59,344 nucleotides of DNA from Flavobacteriaceae bacterium (GTDB taxonomy: Bacteria > Bacteroidota > Bacteroidia > Flavobacteriales > Flavobacteriaceae), in NCBI GenBank assembly GCA_021647405.1, contig JAKIUU010000015.1, positions 1 through 59,344 on the forward strand. The letters are read 5' to 3'. Below are positions 44,449-55,000 of the stretch, in pieces (position 1 is the first letter of the stretch; each line of letters opens with the position of its first letter). A program made the position numbers and the translations under genes. Under the pieces are notes generated by a model, which saw only the letters and a program-made list of their open reading frames with translations, did not search any database and was not told the origin of the DNA.

Positions 44449-45876
44449 ATGGAAGCGCCACAATCTTCACAAGAAAATATTTCAGAATCAGGCGTCGAAG
44501 ACTTTAAAAGTATTTGGCAAAACTTGATTCATTTCTTTAAAGAACTACTCGATTTAAACAAAGACTTAGATAAAAAAGGCACCATTCAAGATGTAAAAGA
44601 CAACATCTCAATGAAAGGGCATACAGCGTGGATTCTTATTTTTTCAATACTAATTGCTTCAATCGGTTTAAACGTCAGCTCAACAGCCGTTGTGATTGGT
44701 GCCATGTTGCTATCCCCATTAATGGGGCCTATTTTAGGAATTGGCATGTCAATAGGTATTAATGATATTGATACCCTTAAACGCTCCTTAATAAATGTTG
44801 GTGTTACAGTTGGGCTCAGTGTTATAACGTCCTTTTTATTTTTTAGCATCCCTATCTTTAAAGAGTCCACACCCGAATTATTGGCCCGTACAAAACCCGA
44901 TGTACGCGATGTGCTCATTGCGCTGGCTGGTGGTTTGGCTTTAATAGTGGCTTTGAGTAGGCGCAAAGAAATGACCAATACCATTGCTGGGATAGCCATT
45001 GCCACAGCATTAATGCCGCCCTTATGCACTGCAGGTTTTGGGTTGGCAACAGGCAATATAAATTACTTTTTAGGAGCGATGTTCCTATTTTTAATTAACA
45101 GTATTTTTATTGCTTTGGCCACTTTTTTTATGGTGCGATTTTTAGGTTTTCCTATGGTTAAATACATCAATTCGGCCAAACGGAAACGCATTTCACAAAT
45201 GGCATCATTTGTAGCCTTTGTGATTTTTAGTTTGAGTATTTATTTGTTTTACGGATTGTTTTTAGAGAATAATTTTAAGCAAAATGCACAAGAGTTTATT
45301 CAAGAACTTAAGGATAGCGGTGTAAGCATAATAGATGATTCGCAAAGTATAGATTATAAAAACAGAACAATTAATTTATTTGTTTTTGGTAAAACAGTCT
45401 CTAAAACGGATGAAGAAAAATGGCAATCGAATCTAGAAAAAAGAGGTTTAAAAAACACCTTTTTAAATGTGCAACAAGGTAAAGATGATGCCGATTTAAG
45501 AAACGATATAAACAATTTAAAAGATTTGTACATTCAAAATCAAAAAATAATTGGTTCGCGCGATGAGAGTATTCAGCAGAAAGAGTTTAAAATAAATGAC
45601 TTAGAAAGTAAACTTAATGTTATAAAAAACAATCAAATACCTTTTGATCAAATTAGCGATGAGGCTGAAATTAATTACGAAAATCTTATAGAATTGAGCT
45701 ATTATAAACGTATAAAAACCAACTTTTCAATCACAGATACTTTGGTGGTCTTTGAAGCAAAATGGAAAGATTCTTTATCTAATGAGGTTGTAGAAAATGA
45801 CATGTCTAAATTAAAATTATGGTTAAAAAAGCGTTTAAAAATAGATAGTATTCAGGTGCTTGCTATTCCTAAATAA
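44449..45876 (+). CDS. DUF389-family membrane protein
   Basis: The protein has 475 residues. An acidic N-terminus precedes a DUF389 membrane domain of about six helices (about 60-275, with SSTAVVIGAMLLSPLMGPILGIGMSIG and GIAIATALMPPLCTAGFGLA). A C-terminal cytoplasmic or periplasmic part (about 280-475) includes a coiled coil around 365-400. The family is of unknown function. It starts 16 bases after manC. Its stop codon directly abuts that of the convergent ABC ATPase gene with no space for a terminator. Confidence 0.85.
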   Translation: MEAPQSSQENISESGVEDFKSIWQNLIHFFKELLDLNKDLDKKGTIQDVKDNISMKGHTAWILIFSILIASIGLNVSSTAVVIGAMLLSPLMGPILGIGMSIGINDIDTLKRSLINVGVTVGLSVITSFLFFSIPIFKESTPELLARTKPDVRDVLIALAGGLALIVALSRRKEMTNTIAGIAIATALMPPLCTAGFGLATGNINYFLGAMFLFLINSIFIALATFFMVRFLGFPMVKYINSAKRKRISQMASFVAFVIFSLSIYLFYGLFLENNFKQNAQEFIQELKDSGVSIIDDSQSIDYKNRTINLFVFGKTVSKTDEEKWQSNLEKRGLKNTFLNVQQGKDDADLRNDINNLKDLYIQNQKIIGSRDESIQQKEFKINDLESKLNVIKNNQIPFDQISDEAEINYENLIELSYYKRIKTNFSITDTLVVFEAKWKDSLSNEVVENDMSKLKLWLKKRLKIDSIQVLAIPK

Positions 45877-46632
45877 TTACAAATAAGCCTTTCTTACTTT
45901 TTTGAGAAGTTCAGACGAATAAACAAAGTCTGATACCGCTTCGTTAGTGGTACGTAGAATTTCTTTATTGTTGCCTTCCCATGCTTTTATCCCGTCTTTT
46001 AAGAAGATAATTTTCTCGCCAATTTCCATTACAGAATTCATATCGTGCGAATTGATAACGGTAATGATGTCAAACTCTTTGGTTATTTCTTGAATGAGGT
46101 TGTCAATTACAATAGCTGTTTTGGGGTCTAGCCCCGAATTGGGTTCATCGCAAAACAAATATTTAGGATTCATAACAATGGCCCTGGCCAATGCCACACG
46201 TTTCTGCATGCCTCCCGATAGTTCGGCGGGGTATTTATGGTTTACATTTTCTAAATTTACGCGTTTTAAAACAGTGTTTACCCTATCTAACATGGCGTTA
46301 TACGGATTATTAGTAAACATTTTAAGCGGAAACATCACATTATTCTCAACATTTAGAGAATCAAATAAGGCACTTCCCTGAAAAAGCATGCCCATTTCTT
46401 TTCGCAAATTGCGTTTGCCTTTAATAGACATTTTACTATAATGCCTGTTATCGTAACAAATATCGCCTTTATCAGGTGTAAAAAGGCCTAGCATACATTT
46501 TAAAAGGACAGTTTTACCCGAGCCACTTTGACCAATTATTAAGTTAGTTTTTCCTTTTTCAAAAGTAGTATTTATACCTTTTAAAACAGAGGCACCGTCA
46601 AACGATTTGTGTAAATTGCTAAGCTCTATCAT
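45877..46632 (-). CDS. MlaF-like ABC transporter ATP-binding protein
   Basis: The protein has 251 residues from ATG 46632. The longer frame runs back into the permease gene. Walker A GQSGSGKT is at about 34-41, the signature LSGGMQKRVALARAI near 135 and Walker B YLFCDEPNSGLDP near 158. It pairs with the MlaE-like permease, whose stop overlaps this start as ATGA, to move phospholipids between the membranes. No MlaD-type substrate-binding gene is seen in the window. Confidence 0.9.
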   Translation of the reverse strand: MIELSNLHKSFDGASVLKGINTTFEKGKTNLIIGQSGSGKTVLLKCMLGLFTPDKGDICYDNRHYSKMSIKGKRNLRKEMGMLFQGSALFDSLNVENNVMFPLKMFTNNPYNAMLDRVNTVLKRVNLENVNHKYPAELSGGMQKRVALARAIVMNPKYLFCDEPNSGLDPKTAIVIDNLIQEITKEFDIITVINSHDMNSVMEIGEKIIFLKDGIKAWEGNNKEILRTTNEAVSDFVYSSELLKKVRKAYL

Positions 46633-47372
46633 TTTCCTAAAAGCAATTGTGTTAATATGTAGTTTAAAAAGATAATCACAACACTTGTCCAAACCACAGC
46701 CTTTGTGCTTGAACGCCCAACTTCTATGGCGCCTCCTTTGACAAAATAACCATGATAAGAAGGAATTGTGGCAATTACAAAAGCAAAAACAGCGGTTTTG
46801 ATTAAAGAATAGGTAATATGGAAAGGATCAAAATCATATCTAATGCCAGAAACATAATCAGCAGACAAGACAAGGTTGGTGATGTTTCCAGCTACATAAC
46901 CCCCTACAATTCCCAAAAAAATACTGATGGTTATTAAAAAAGGATAAAACAAAACAGTGGCTATAATTTTAGGAAGCACCAAGTAATTTAATGAGTTTAC
47001 ACCCATAACTTCTAAGGCGTCTATTTGCTCTGTAACACGCATGGTACCTATACTTGATGAGATAAAAGAGCCTACCTTTCCTGCTAAAATTATGGAAAGT
47101 AAGGTTGGCGAAAATTCAAGAATTAAGGACTCTCTTGAGGCATAACCGATAAGGTATTTTGGAATTAATGGATTTTCGAGATTAAGTGCTGTTTGTATCA
47201 CAACAACACCCCCTACAAAAAACGATATAAAGGCAACAATACCCACAGAGTTTATACCCAGATCTTGAATCTCCCTAAAAAGGGAATCTCTAAAAACAGA
47301 CCATTTTTGAGGTTTTCTCAAAACTTGCCTGAGCATTGAGAAATACTTTCCTACATGTTCGATGTAATTCAT
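46629..47372 (-). CDS. MlaE-like ABC transporter permease
   Basis: The protein has 247 residues from ATG 47372. A TTG three codons earlier is the only other start. It has an MlaE/DUF140 permease domain with about five membrane helices and the conserved GKVGSFISSSIGTMRVTEQIDALEVMGV motif near 100-125. It forms the inner-membrane part of a lipid transporter with the ATPase encoded next, with a 4-base overlap. The Mla type is thought to keep outer-membrane lipid asymmetry. Confidence 0.9.
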   Translation of the reverse strand: MNYIEHVGKYFSMLRQVLRKPQKWSVFRDSLFREIQDLGINSVGIVAFISFFVGGVVVIQTALNLENPLIPKYLIGYASRESLILEFSPTLLSIILAGKVGSFISSSIGTMRVTEQIDALEVMGVNSLNYLVLPKIIATVLFYPFLITISIFLGIVGGYVAGNITNLVLSADYVSGIRYDFDPFHITYSLIKTAVFAFVIATIPSYHGYFVKGGAIEVGRSSTKAVVWTSVVIIFLNYILTQLLLGK

Positions 47373-47489
47373 TAAAAGCAATTATTAGGCTAAAATATTA
47401 AAAAAAAGCGCCTCTTTTAAGATAATAACTTAAATTTAATCTGGGTTTTGAATAAATCGATTATTTTTGGTGAAAATTAAAATTTAATT

Positions 47490-49121
47490 ATGAAAGCGAT
47501 AAAAATTATAGGACTAAGTTTGCTACTAAGCTGCGGTATTTTTGCTCAAAATAGTCGGTTGCAAAAACCAAAATTGGTAGTGGGCATTGTTGTAGATCAA
47601 ATGCGATATGATTATTTAAAACGTTTTGATAGCAAGTTTGGTGCAGATGGATTTAAAAGACTTTTAAATAATGGCTATGTGTTAAACAATGCGCATTTTA
47701 ATTACATCCCTACCTATACGGCTGTTGGCCACACCTCTATTTATACAGGTACAACACCTTTTTATCATGGCATTATAAGTAATAATTGGTATGATAAATA
47801 TTTAAAAAAATCTATTTATTGTGTCGATGATGACCGTTATGAAACGGTAGGCGCCAAAAAAGGGGGTAAAAAATCACCTTATCGGATGTTGAGTACTACC
47901 GTAACAGATCAACTGCATTTGGCCCAAAATATGAGCGGAAAAACCATAGGTGTAAGTATAAAAGACCGGTCGGCTATTTTGCCTGCAGGTCATACAGCAA
48001 ATGCGGCTTATTGGTTTGAAGGAAAAAAAGAAGGCAAGTTTATAACCAGTACTTTTTATATGAATAAGTTACCCAAATGGGCAATTGATTTTAACAAATC
48101 GGGTAAAGTAAAAAAATATTTAAATACACCTTGGGTTACCAAATATCCTATTGATACTTATACCGAAAGTATTGCTGATGACAATAAGTTTGAAGGGCTG
48201 TTTAAAGGCGAAAAATCACCAATTTTTCCACACAATTTAGCCAAATTAGCCAAACAAAATGGCGGTTATGACATCTTAAAGGCATCGCCACAAGGCAATG
48301 CTTTGGTTGAAGATTTTGCCGAAGCTACTATCTTAGGCGAGAACATGGGCAAAGGGATGTTTACTGATTTCTTAGCGCTTAGTTTTTCTAGTACCGATTA
48401 TATTGGCCATAAATATGGTGTAGATTCAAAAGAAGTAGAAGATGTTTATATCAGATTAGACCAGGAAATTGCCGATTTCTTAAATTTTTTAGATACACAA
48501 GTAGGTAAAGATAATTACACGGTATTTTTAACAGCAGATCATGCCGCTGTACCTGTACCATCTTATTTAAATTCGCTTAAAATTCCTGCGGGGTATATTG
48601 ATGTTAAAGCTTTGGTAAAACACATTTCTACTATTGCAATAAATCGTTTTAATAGTGCAGACATTATTGAAAATATCTCTAACTATCAAATATTTTTAAA
48701 CAAAGACAAAATACATAAATTAGGGCTTGATGTCAATATTGTTGCACAAACTTTGGCTGATGAATTAATTACATTTAAAGGCATTTATAAAACGATAACA
48801 GCTCATACCTTGCAAACAACCAGTTTTAACAGAGGTATTTTAAAATTTCTCCAAAACGGATACAATCAAAAGTTTTCTGGCGATGTTTTACTTATTCCGA
48901 TGCCTGCCACAATTGCTTATGGGCATACAGGAACCACGCATGGTACAGGATATAATTATGACACACACGTACCCTTAATTTTTTACGGAAAAGGCATTAA
49001 AAAGGGCTATTCAAATAGCTATTATCCTATTATAGATATTGCGCCTACCATGGCAACTTTGCTAGGTGTTGAGTTCCCTAATGCCACATCTGGTAAGGTA
49101 ATTACAGAAGTTTTAAAATAA
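47490..49121 (+). CDS. pafA: PafA-type alkaline phosphatase
   Basis: The protein has 543 residues. A signal peptide ends FA|Q (19|20). The alkaline phosphatase/phosphodiesterase fold carries metal ligand Asp36 in VVDQMRYDYL, nucleophile Thr77 in PTYTAVGH, the NNWYD segment, KDRSAILPAGH with the Lys and Arg of PafA, and TADHAAVPVP. Thr rather than Ser is typical of the calcium-independent, phosphate-insensitive PafA of Bacteroidota. It is a periplasmic phosphomonoesterase that releases phosphate from organic sources. It converges on the KAS III-like gene with a 1-base gap. Confidence 0.9.
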   Translation: MKAIKIIGLSLLLSCGIFAQNSRLQKPKLVVGIVVDQMRYDYLKRFDSKFGADGFKRLLNNGYVLNNAHFNYIPTYTAVGHTSIYTGTTPFYHGIISNNWYDKYLKKSIYCVDDDRYETVGAKKGGKKSPYRMLSTTVTDQLHLAQNMSGKTIGVSIKDRSAILPAGHTANAAYWFEGKKEGKFITSTFYMNKLPKWAIDFNKSGKVKKYLNTPWVTKYPIDTYTESIADDNKFEGLFKGEKSPIFPHNLAKLAKQNGGYDILKASPQGNALVEDFAEATILGENMGKGMFTDFLALSFSSTDYIGHKYGVDSKEVEDVYIRLDQEIADFLNFLDTQVGKDNYTVFLTADHAAVPVPSYLNSLKIPAGYIDVKALVKHISTIAINRFNSADIIENISNYQIFLNKDKIHKLGLDVNIVAQTLADELITFKGIYKTITAHTLQTTSFNRGILKFLQNGYNQKFSGDVLLIPMPATIAYGHTGTTHGTGYNYDTHVPLIFYGKGIKKGYSNSYYPIIDIAPTMATLLGVEFPNATSGKVITEVLK

Positions 49122-49122
49122 C

Positions 49123-50193
49123 CTAGAATTGATAAACTAAGGCGTTAATATTCATACCACCTCCTACAGAGGCCAAAATAATAATGTCGCCCTTGCTAAT
49201 GTGATGGTCTTCTAATTTGTTTTTTAGAACCATATCTAAAAGTGTAGGTACTGTTGCTACAGAGCTGTTACCGAGTTTGCTAATACACATGGGCATAATA
49301 TGTTCTGGCATTGGACTCTTGTACTGCTTGTAAAAACGTTTTACAATAGCTTCATCCATTTTCTCATTGGCTTGGTGGATGAATATTTTTTTAATCTGAC
49401 TGATTTCTACACCGGCTTTGTCAAGAGCAGATTTCATACCCAGAGGGACATTGCTTAGGGCGTATTCGTAAATTTTACGACCAAACATTTTAATATACCT
49501 TACCTTAGGATCACCATCTGGCAAATTGGTTTTTCCTAAAAATAAATAACTGGCCTCTTTCAGTGTATGCGAAAGCGCAGCATGTCCTAAAATGCCTTTT
49601 TTTTCTTCATTCTCTTTGCCTTCTAGTATGACGGCACCAGCCCCATCAGAATAAATCATAGAATCACGATCATGTGGATCTAAAACTCTAGAAAGTGTTT
49701 CAGAGCCAATTACCAAGCACCTCTTTGCAGCGCCAGCTTTTATAAATAAATCGGCTTGAATTAAGCCTTGTATCCAACCTGGGCAGCCAAATATTATGTC
49801 GTAGGCCACGCATTGCGGATTTTCTATTTTGAGAATTTGTTTTACCCTTGATGCCAAACTCGGTAAGGCATCAGTTTGAATGGTGTCTTTTTTTACGTCG
49901 CCAAAATTCTGAGCAAAAATGATGTAATCTAGTGTTTCAGGGTCTATTTTGGCTTCATCAATAGCTTTTTGAGCCGCAAAGGCTGCAATATCAGAAGAGT
50001 TCAGTTCTGTTGTAACATACCTGCGTTCTTCAATGCCCGTTATGGCTTTAAATTTTTCAATAATTATTTCGTTTGAACCGCCAATAGGTTCATTTTTTTC
50101 AGAATAGAAATTATCGTTTAAAAAATCCGAATTTTTTTTAACGACTGTGGGAATATAACTTCCTATTCCTGTAATAATTGAATTTAAGGGCAT
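49123..50193 (-). CDS. 3-oxoacyl-ACP synthase III-like protein
   Basis: The protein has 356 residues of the KAS III thiolase fold. The catalytic triad is complete: Cys137 in FGCPGW, His273 in FIHQAN and Asn309 in KLGNSS. The length exceeds typical FabH (about 320-330) by an insert near residues 30-50. FabH starts fatty acid synthesis from acetyl-CoA. This stand-alone copy could instead prime a special lipid or pigment pathway. It has its own promoter match just upstream. No other fatty-acid gene is near. Confidence 0.85.
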   Translation of the reverse strand: MPLNSIITGIGSYIPTVVKKNSDFLNDNFYSEKNEPIGGSNEIIIEKFKAITGIEERRYVTTELNSSDIAAFAAQKAIDEAKIDPETLDYIIFAQNFGDVKKDTIQTDALPSLASRVKQILKIENPQCVAYDIIFGCPGWIQGLIQADLFIKAGAAKRCLVIGSETLSRVLDPHDRDSMIYSDGAGAVILEGKENEEKKGILGHAALSHTLKEASYLFLGKTNLPDGDPKVRYIKMFGRKIYEYALSNVPLGMKSALDKAGVEISQIKKIFIHQANEKMDEAIVKRFYKQYKSPMPEHIMPMCISKLGNSSVATVPTLLDMVLKNKLEDHHISKGDIIILASVGGGMNINALVYQF

Positions 50194-50212
50194 AAAAAAA
50201 ATAATTTAAAGG

Positions 50213-50240
50213 CGAAATTAATGATTTATTCTAAAACCAA
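50213..50240 (-). promoter_or_regulatory. Candidate promoter of the KAS III-like gene
   Basis: On the minus strand TTG (50240-50238), 17 bases and TAATTTCG (50220-50213) fit the Bacteroidota pattern with one mismatch. The leader would be very short. Confidence 0.4.
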
Positions 50241-50365
50241 CTTCTTTAAGCTGAGAAATTTTGATTTGTATAACCGTTTCAATAGACTGTGCTTTGTTTT
50301 TAATTTAGTGTTTTTTTTACAGACAAAAAGCATATCTATTGTTTGTTAAATAGGGGGTATTAGTT

Positions 50366-50848
50366 TTATAAAAATGATTTATCAAAAGCCAATGGGAGTA
50401 GATCTTTTAAAGAATCAGATTTTGCAACTTTACCAATTTTACCCATAAAATAAATAGGTATGGGTGATTGTTGTTTTACCTCGTATTCTGCAATAGCTTG
50501 TCGGCATGAGCCACAAGGCGCTACAGGAGCGTCTAGGTCTTTTGTACTTGAAGTGGCTGTTATAGCCAAAGCTTTAATGCCAACATTTGGAAAATTAGCA
50601 GCAGCATTGTAAATAGCCACACGTTCGGCACACAAACCAGAAGGGTAGGCTGCATTTTCTTGATTATTACCCAAAATTATTGTGCCATTTTCTAGAAGAA
50701 TGGCAGCCCCTACATTAAAGTTAGAATAAGGAGCGTAGGCTTTTTTTCTCGCAGTGATGGCTTGTTCCATTAAATTTTTAGCGGTCTTTGGCAATTCACC
50801 AATACTGTTATAAATAGTAAAAGTGGCAGTGATGTTTACAGACTTCAT
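50366..50848 (-). CDS. cdd: Cytidine deaminase
   Basis: The protein has 160 residues. The zinc and catalytic motif CAE (Cys73, Glu75) and PCGSC (Cys112, Cys115) mark the three-Cys homotetrameric type. It turns cytidine and deoxycytidine into uridine and deoxyuridine in pyrimidine salvage, a step linked to uridine kinase at 22665. Its start lies 27 bases after the porV stop, so it is the last gene of the porU-porV-cdd unit. Confidence 0.95.
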   Translation of the reverse strand: MKSVNITATFTIYNSIGELPKTAKNLMEQAITARKKAYAPYSNFNVGAAILLENGTIILGNNQENAAYPSGLCAERVAIYNAAANFPNVGIKALAITATSSTKDLDAPVAPCGSCRQAIAEYEVKQQSPIPIYFMGKIGKVAKSDSLKDLLPLAFDKSFL

Positions 50849-50875
50849 AAAATTTATTTTTAATTAAAATTTTGT

Positions 50876-52024
50876 CTAAAATTCTTCAAAAAAGTCGCCA
50901 AAGTCAAAAGTTAGTGAAAAGCGAAGTGTATTTTCTAATGGATTATTTATGTCTGAGGCATTAAATAAGTACGACATGTCTATGCGGCTACTTCTAAATT
51001 TAAAGCCAGTGCCTAAAGTAAAAAACTTGCGGGCGCCTTTTAAATCACTTTCGTTGTAATATCCTGCACGGATTGCAAAAGCATCGTCATATAAATATTC
51101 GGCACCAATAGCCCAAGTAAATTCTTTAAGTTCTTCTTTAAAGCCACCGGGAGCATCGCTAAACGATTGAAAAATACCTTTAAAAAAGCCAACATCATCG
51201 GTTTGGCCACCTATTATATCGCCATTGCTATTTCGTAAAGGAGGTGTGGGCACCAACAATTTATTGAGTTCAATATTTGCTGATATGGTGTTGTAATCAT
51301 CTAAAATAAAATCAAATCCACCACCCAATCTTAAATTTGTGGGAATAAAATTATCTTGTCCACTATCTGTAAAAGACACTCTTGGGCCAATGTTTGAGAT
51401 GTTAAATCCACCACGCCATCTGCCATTAAATGTGCCATAATTTTCTTCTTGAGATTGGTAAAACCCAGCAATATCTACAGAAAAGGTATTAACGGTGTTA
51501 ATATCAGAATTGGAAACCCTCAAAGCAAAATCTGAACGGATATAACGCAAGCCAACAGCCATAGAGAAACTTTCGCTCAAGCGCATAGAATAAGAACCAT
51601 CAATAGCCAATTCGTTGGGTTGTTCAATAATAACTTGCTCGTTAGGATCGCCTGTTTGACGTAATTCAATTGAGCCTAAAGAAAAATAAGTTAAACTTGT
51701 TGCCCAAGCGCTTCTTTCGTCTATACGGTTTGCGTAAATAATACTCCCTAAAAACACATCATTGGTTAGATTTCGCAACCAAGGGGTGTAATTTACAGCC
51801 AATGTAAATTGCGATTCTAAAAAAGCGTATTTTGCTGGATTCCAATGTTGCGAATTGGCATCTGCCGAGCTAGACACGCCCATATCTGCCATACCACCCG
51901 ATCGGGCATCTGGTGCAATCAATAAAAAGGGTGCTGCTGTAGAAATAGGATTGGGCTCGTTTTGTGCATTAATTTTGGGTAAAGCCAGTGTAAATGCCAA
52001 GGCCAGTAAGATATATTGTCTCAT
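50876..52024 (-). CDS. porV: T9SS outer-membrane protein PorV (LptO)
   Basis: The protein has 382 residues. A signal peptide ends NA|Q (20|21), followed by an FadL-like barrel starting STAAPFLLIAPDARSGGMADMGVSSSADANSQHWNPAKY, a hallmark stretch of PorV/PorQ/PorP-type proteins. It ends in LTFDFGDFFEEF. PorV is the shuttle that takes cargo from the SprA translocon and, with PorU, forms the attachment complex. Four other cargo tails in this window depend on that pathway. It lies 35 bases downstream of porU. Confidence 0.93.
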   Translation of the reverse strand: MRQYILLALAFTLALPKINAQNEPNPISTAAPFLLIAPDARSGGMADMGVSSSADANSQHWNPAKYAFLESQFTLAVNYTPWLRNLTNDVFLGSIIYANRIDERSAWATSLTYFSLGSIELRQTGDPNEQVIIEQPNELAIDGSYSMRLSESFSMAVGLRYIRSDFALRVSNSDINTVNTFSVDIAGFYQSQEENYGTFNGRWRGGFNISNIGPRVSFTDSGQDNFIPTNLRLGGGFDFILDDYNTISANIELNKLLVPTPPLRNSNGDIIGGQTDDVGFFKGIFQSFSDAPGGFKEELKEFTWAIGAEYLYDDAFAIRAGYYNESDLKGARKFFTLGTGFKFRSSRIDMSYLFNASDINNPLENTLRFSLTFDFGDFFEEF

Positions 52025-52059
52025 ACAATGATATTAATTATTACAAATATTGTGATTTT

Positions 52060-55000
52060 TTATCTAAGAATTACTAATTTTTCTATTTTTTCTGCCTTGT
52101 CTTGTGTGATACTTGACTTAACAGTGAGTTTATAAATGTAAACACCTTTCCCTATTTTGGCACCATAATCATCCAAACCGTTCCAAATAATGTCTCTAGA
52201 CAAAGTGCCCGATGTTTGCAAAGACTTATTTATTGTTTTTACCAGTTTACCTGATATTGTAAATATCTGAATTTGAACTTCTAAAGCTTCATTTGGACGG
52301 TTGTGTTCAAACCAAAATTCGGTATAATTTACAAAAGGGTTGGGGTAATTTAATACATGATTTAATGTAATGCCATTATCTGCAACCACATTAAAGGTTA
52401 ACGATGCTTCAGAAAGATTATTGTAAGTATCCCAAGCCTTAAATTTAATAGTATGGATTCCTGTGCTTAAGTTTCTTAATTGAAAATTTACTTTTCCTTT
52501 TTTAAAACTGTCCAGTTCGGTTTGATAAAAATCATTTAATATGATGGGATTGGATTGATCGCCGTCTAATATGGCAATAATATCATGATCTACTGCCGTT
52601 AAAGATGTATTAATACCCGATGCATCCTCTAGAGAAGCAATGAATAAAGGGGACTGATTTGTATTGCCACCATCTAAAAAAGATTCGTCATTCATAAAAA
52701 GGCTTACATTTGGCCCTTGATTATCTTCGGCTGCATTTTTATTAATACCCCCAATAGTAATGTCAAAATTATAACCGGCTTTGTCAATTATTTTATTGTC
52801 GGCATAAAAACTCATCTTTCCTTTTCCAAAGGCAACCCTTATGTCTTTAGGGACAATAAAGTCGAATTTAAAAGTGCCATTTGTAACGGTAGATCTGCCC
52901 CGATAGATTTTACTTTCTAAGGCATCAAATGTTAATTTACGACCAAAATTATTATTGTCTAAAGTGGTTTTATCGATAGATTTATCAAAAATTGTGGTTG
53001 ATAATACACCGTTAAAATCGGTTAAAACCTGATTATTTTCATTGGTAACAACACCTTCAAAACTAACATGAGATAGGGCTTTAAGAGTATCTACAGCTTG
53101 TGTTAAAAGCACATCATTCATCTTTGTAATTAATATATTTGAACTGGGTTGTGCCAATTTTAAGGCGGGATCTCCAAAATAATACACAAACAAACGTTGG
53201 GAAGTTGTGAAATTATTTTTCATGGTCATAAGTGCTTGAGAAACACTTTGATTTTCGCCATTAAAAGCAAAAAGTTTGGTAACAAGGTTCTCATTAAAAG
53301 CTTGTCCAACAGAAATAAATATCTCGCGGGTTGTGGTTATGAGGCTTGTGGCACCTCCTTGCGGGTTGTTAAAAACAAATTCGCCTGCCGTTAGGCGTAG
53401 TGGATTGTCTAATTTTGCAAATTCGCATGTTACAGTAATAAAAAGAGGTAAGGTATTTGGGTTTACCCAACCTTGAATTTGAGACACGCCCAAAATACGC
53501 TCATTTGCCCAGCCATCTTCACCACCATGCCCATAGTAATCTATCACTAATGTGCCGTTTTCTACAGCTGTTGTTATGGCAATGTTTACATCTGGATAGC
53601 GCTCGCCACCTGCCGAAGTTTGTTGTTTATAGGCATCGGCGTATATTTTTTTTAAATTAAATATTGGTTTGTTAAGACTAATATTATCCGAAATACGTTC
53701 AACAGTTTCTTGCAATACAAATTCCGAAGCCTTATCTGGGTCGTCTGCAACAACAGTTATAAGGTTGCGCCAATCGCCAAAAGCCTTTTTCCCGTAGTAA
53801 TTTAGAGTCTTATCAACAGCGGCTTTGGCTTCTTGAACAGTTGTAATTGGATAGCGTCCTGTGGCCACATCTTGTTTGTCAGAAAAAGTTAACAGGCCTT
53901 CGTTAGCGTCCATCATGCCATAATAATCATCGGTAACGTAAGAAGTGGCGAGGTTAAAACTCTCTAAAGATTGAAAAGCGGGGATTATATTGTTATTGTT
54001 GGTAATGCGGTCTTTGAAATCGTAAGAGGTGTCGCCAAATAGTGTGACGAATTTTATTTTTTTAGCCGAACTTGTGGCATTATCGTACAAATATTTTATA
54101 AAATCGCGTATGGATGTGAGGTCTGGAGAACCTGAGCCAAATTCGTTAAAAATTTGTTTAACATCAATTACAGCAGTGGTGTAATTATTGTTTAGCTTGT
54201 GATAATTGGCCAGTCGTGAAGCTTGGTCAATAAGGTTATTTCGGGTTATGATTAAATAGTCAATATTCTGTAAGGCATGAAGGTTTTGATTTGGTATTTT
54301 ACTGTTAGCAAGTTTTGTGGGGCTAAAAAAATCGGTGTTATTTAAAACAATATACTCACTTAATTGGGTTGTTCCATTTGAGGTTCCGCCTTGAGCGTTA
54401 AAACTAAAATCGGCAGAAGCAGATTGGTTTGTAATAATTTTAGGGTTTAAAAAATCGGTAACATCCCATACCTGAAAAATATTTTCAGAATTGCTTATGG
54501 TATAAGAAACAACAGTATTGGCATCGGCTTTTGCGGCTTCAAAATTTCTAAATGAGAATTGTTTATGACGCGCAATTAAGTGCTTCATCCCAGATATTTC
54601 TATGTAGTCAAGATAGGAACGCGCCGAAGGATTTCCTCCATTGTTGTATGTCAAATTTAAAGCAATATTATCGTCGGTAATGGTGGCTTCTGCAATATTT
54701 TGTGAGGCACTGGCCAAAGTGAGAGAGCCTGGCGTATTTGCAAAAAAAGACAAATTGTAAAGTGGATTATTATTGAGTTGTACCTGTAATTGAGAAGTGA
54801 CAGAAGACGATACTACGGCTCGGGTTTTAACTTTAATAGGAACAGAAATATCTACATCTGTAAAGGTAAAATTAATCTGTTGTGTGTTGTCAATACTAAA
54901 AGATTCACCAAACCATTGTTGCCCTATAGCAAACAAATTAACAGCTTCTTTTTCGTGAAAGATATAGTCGTTAAAAGTGTTTATTTGTAAAGAAGCATTG

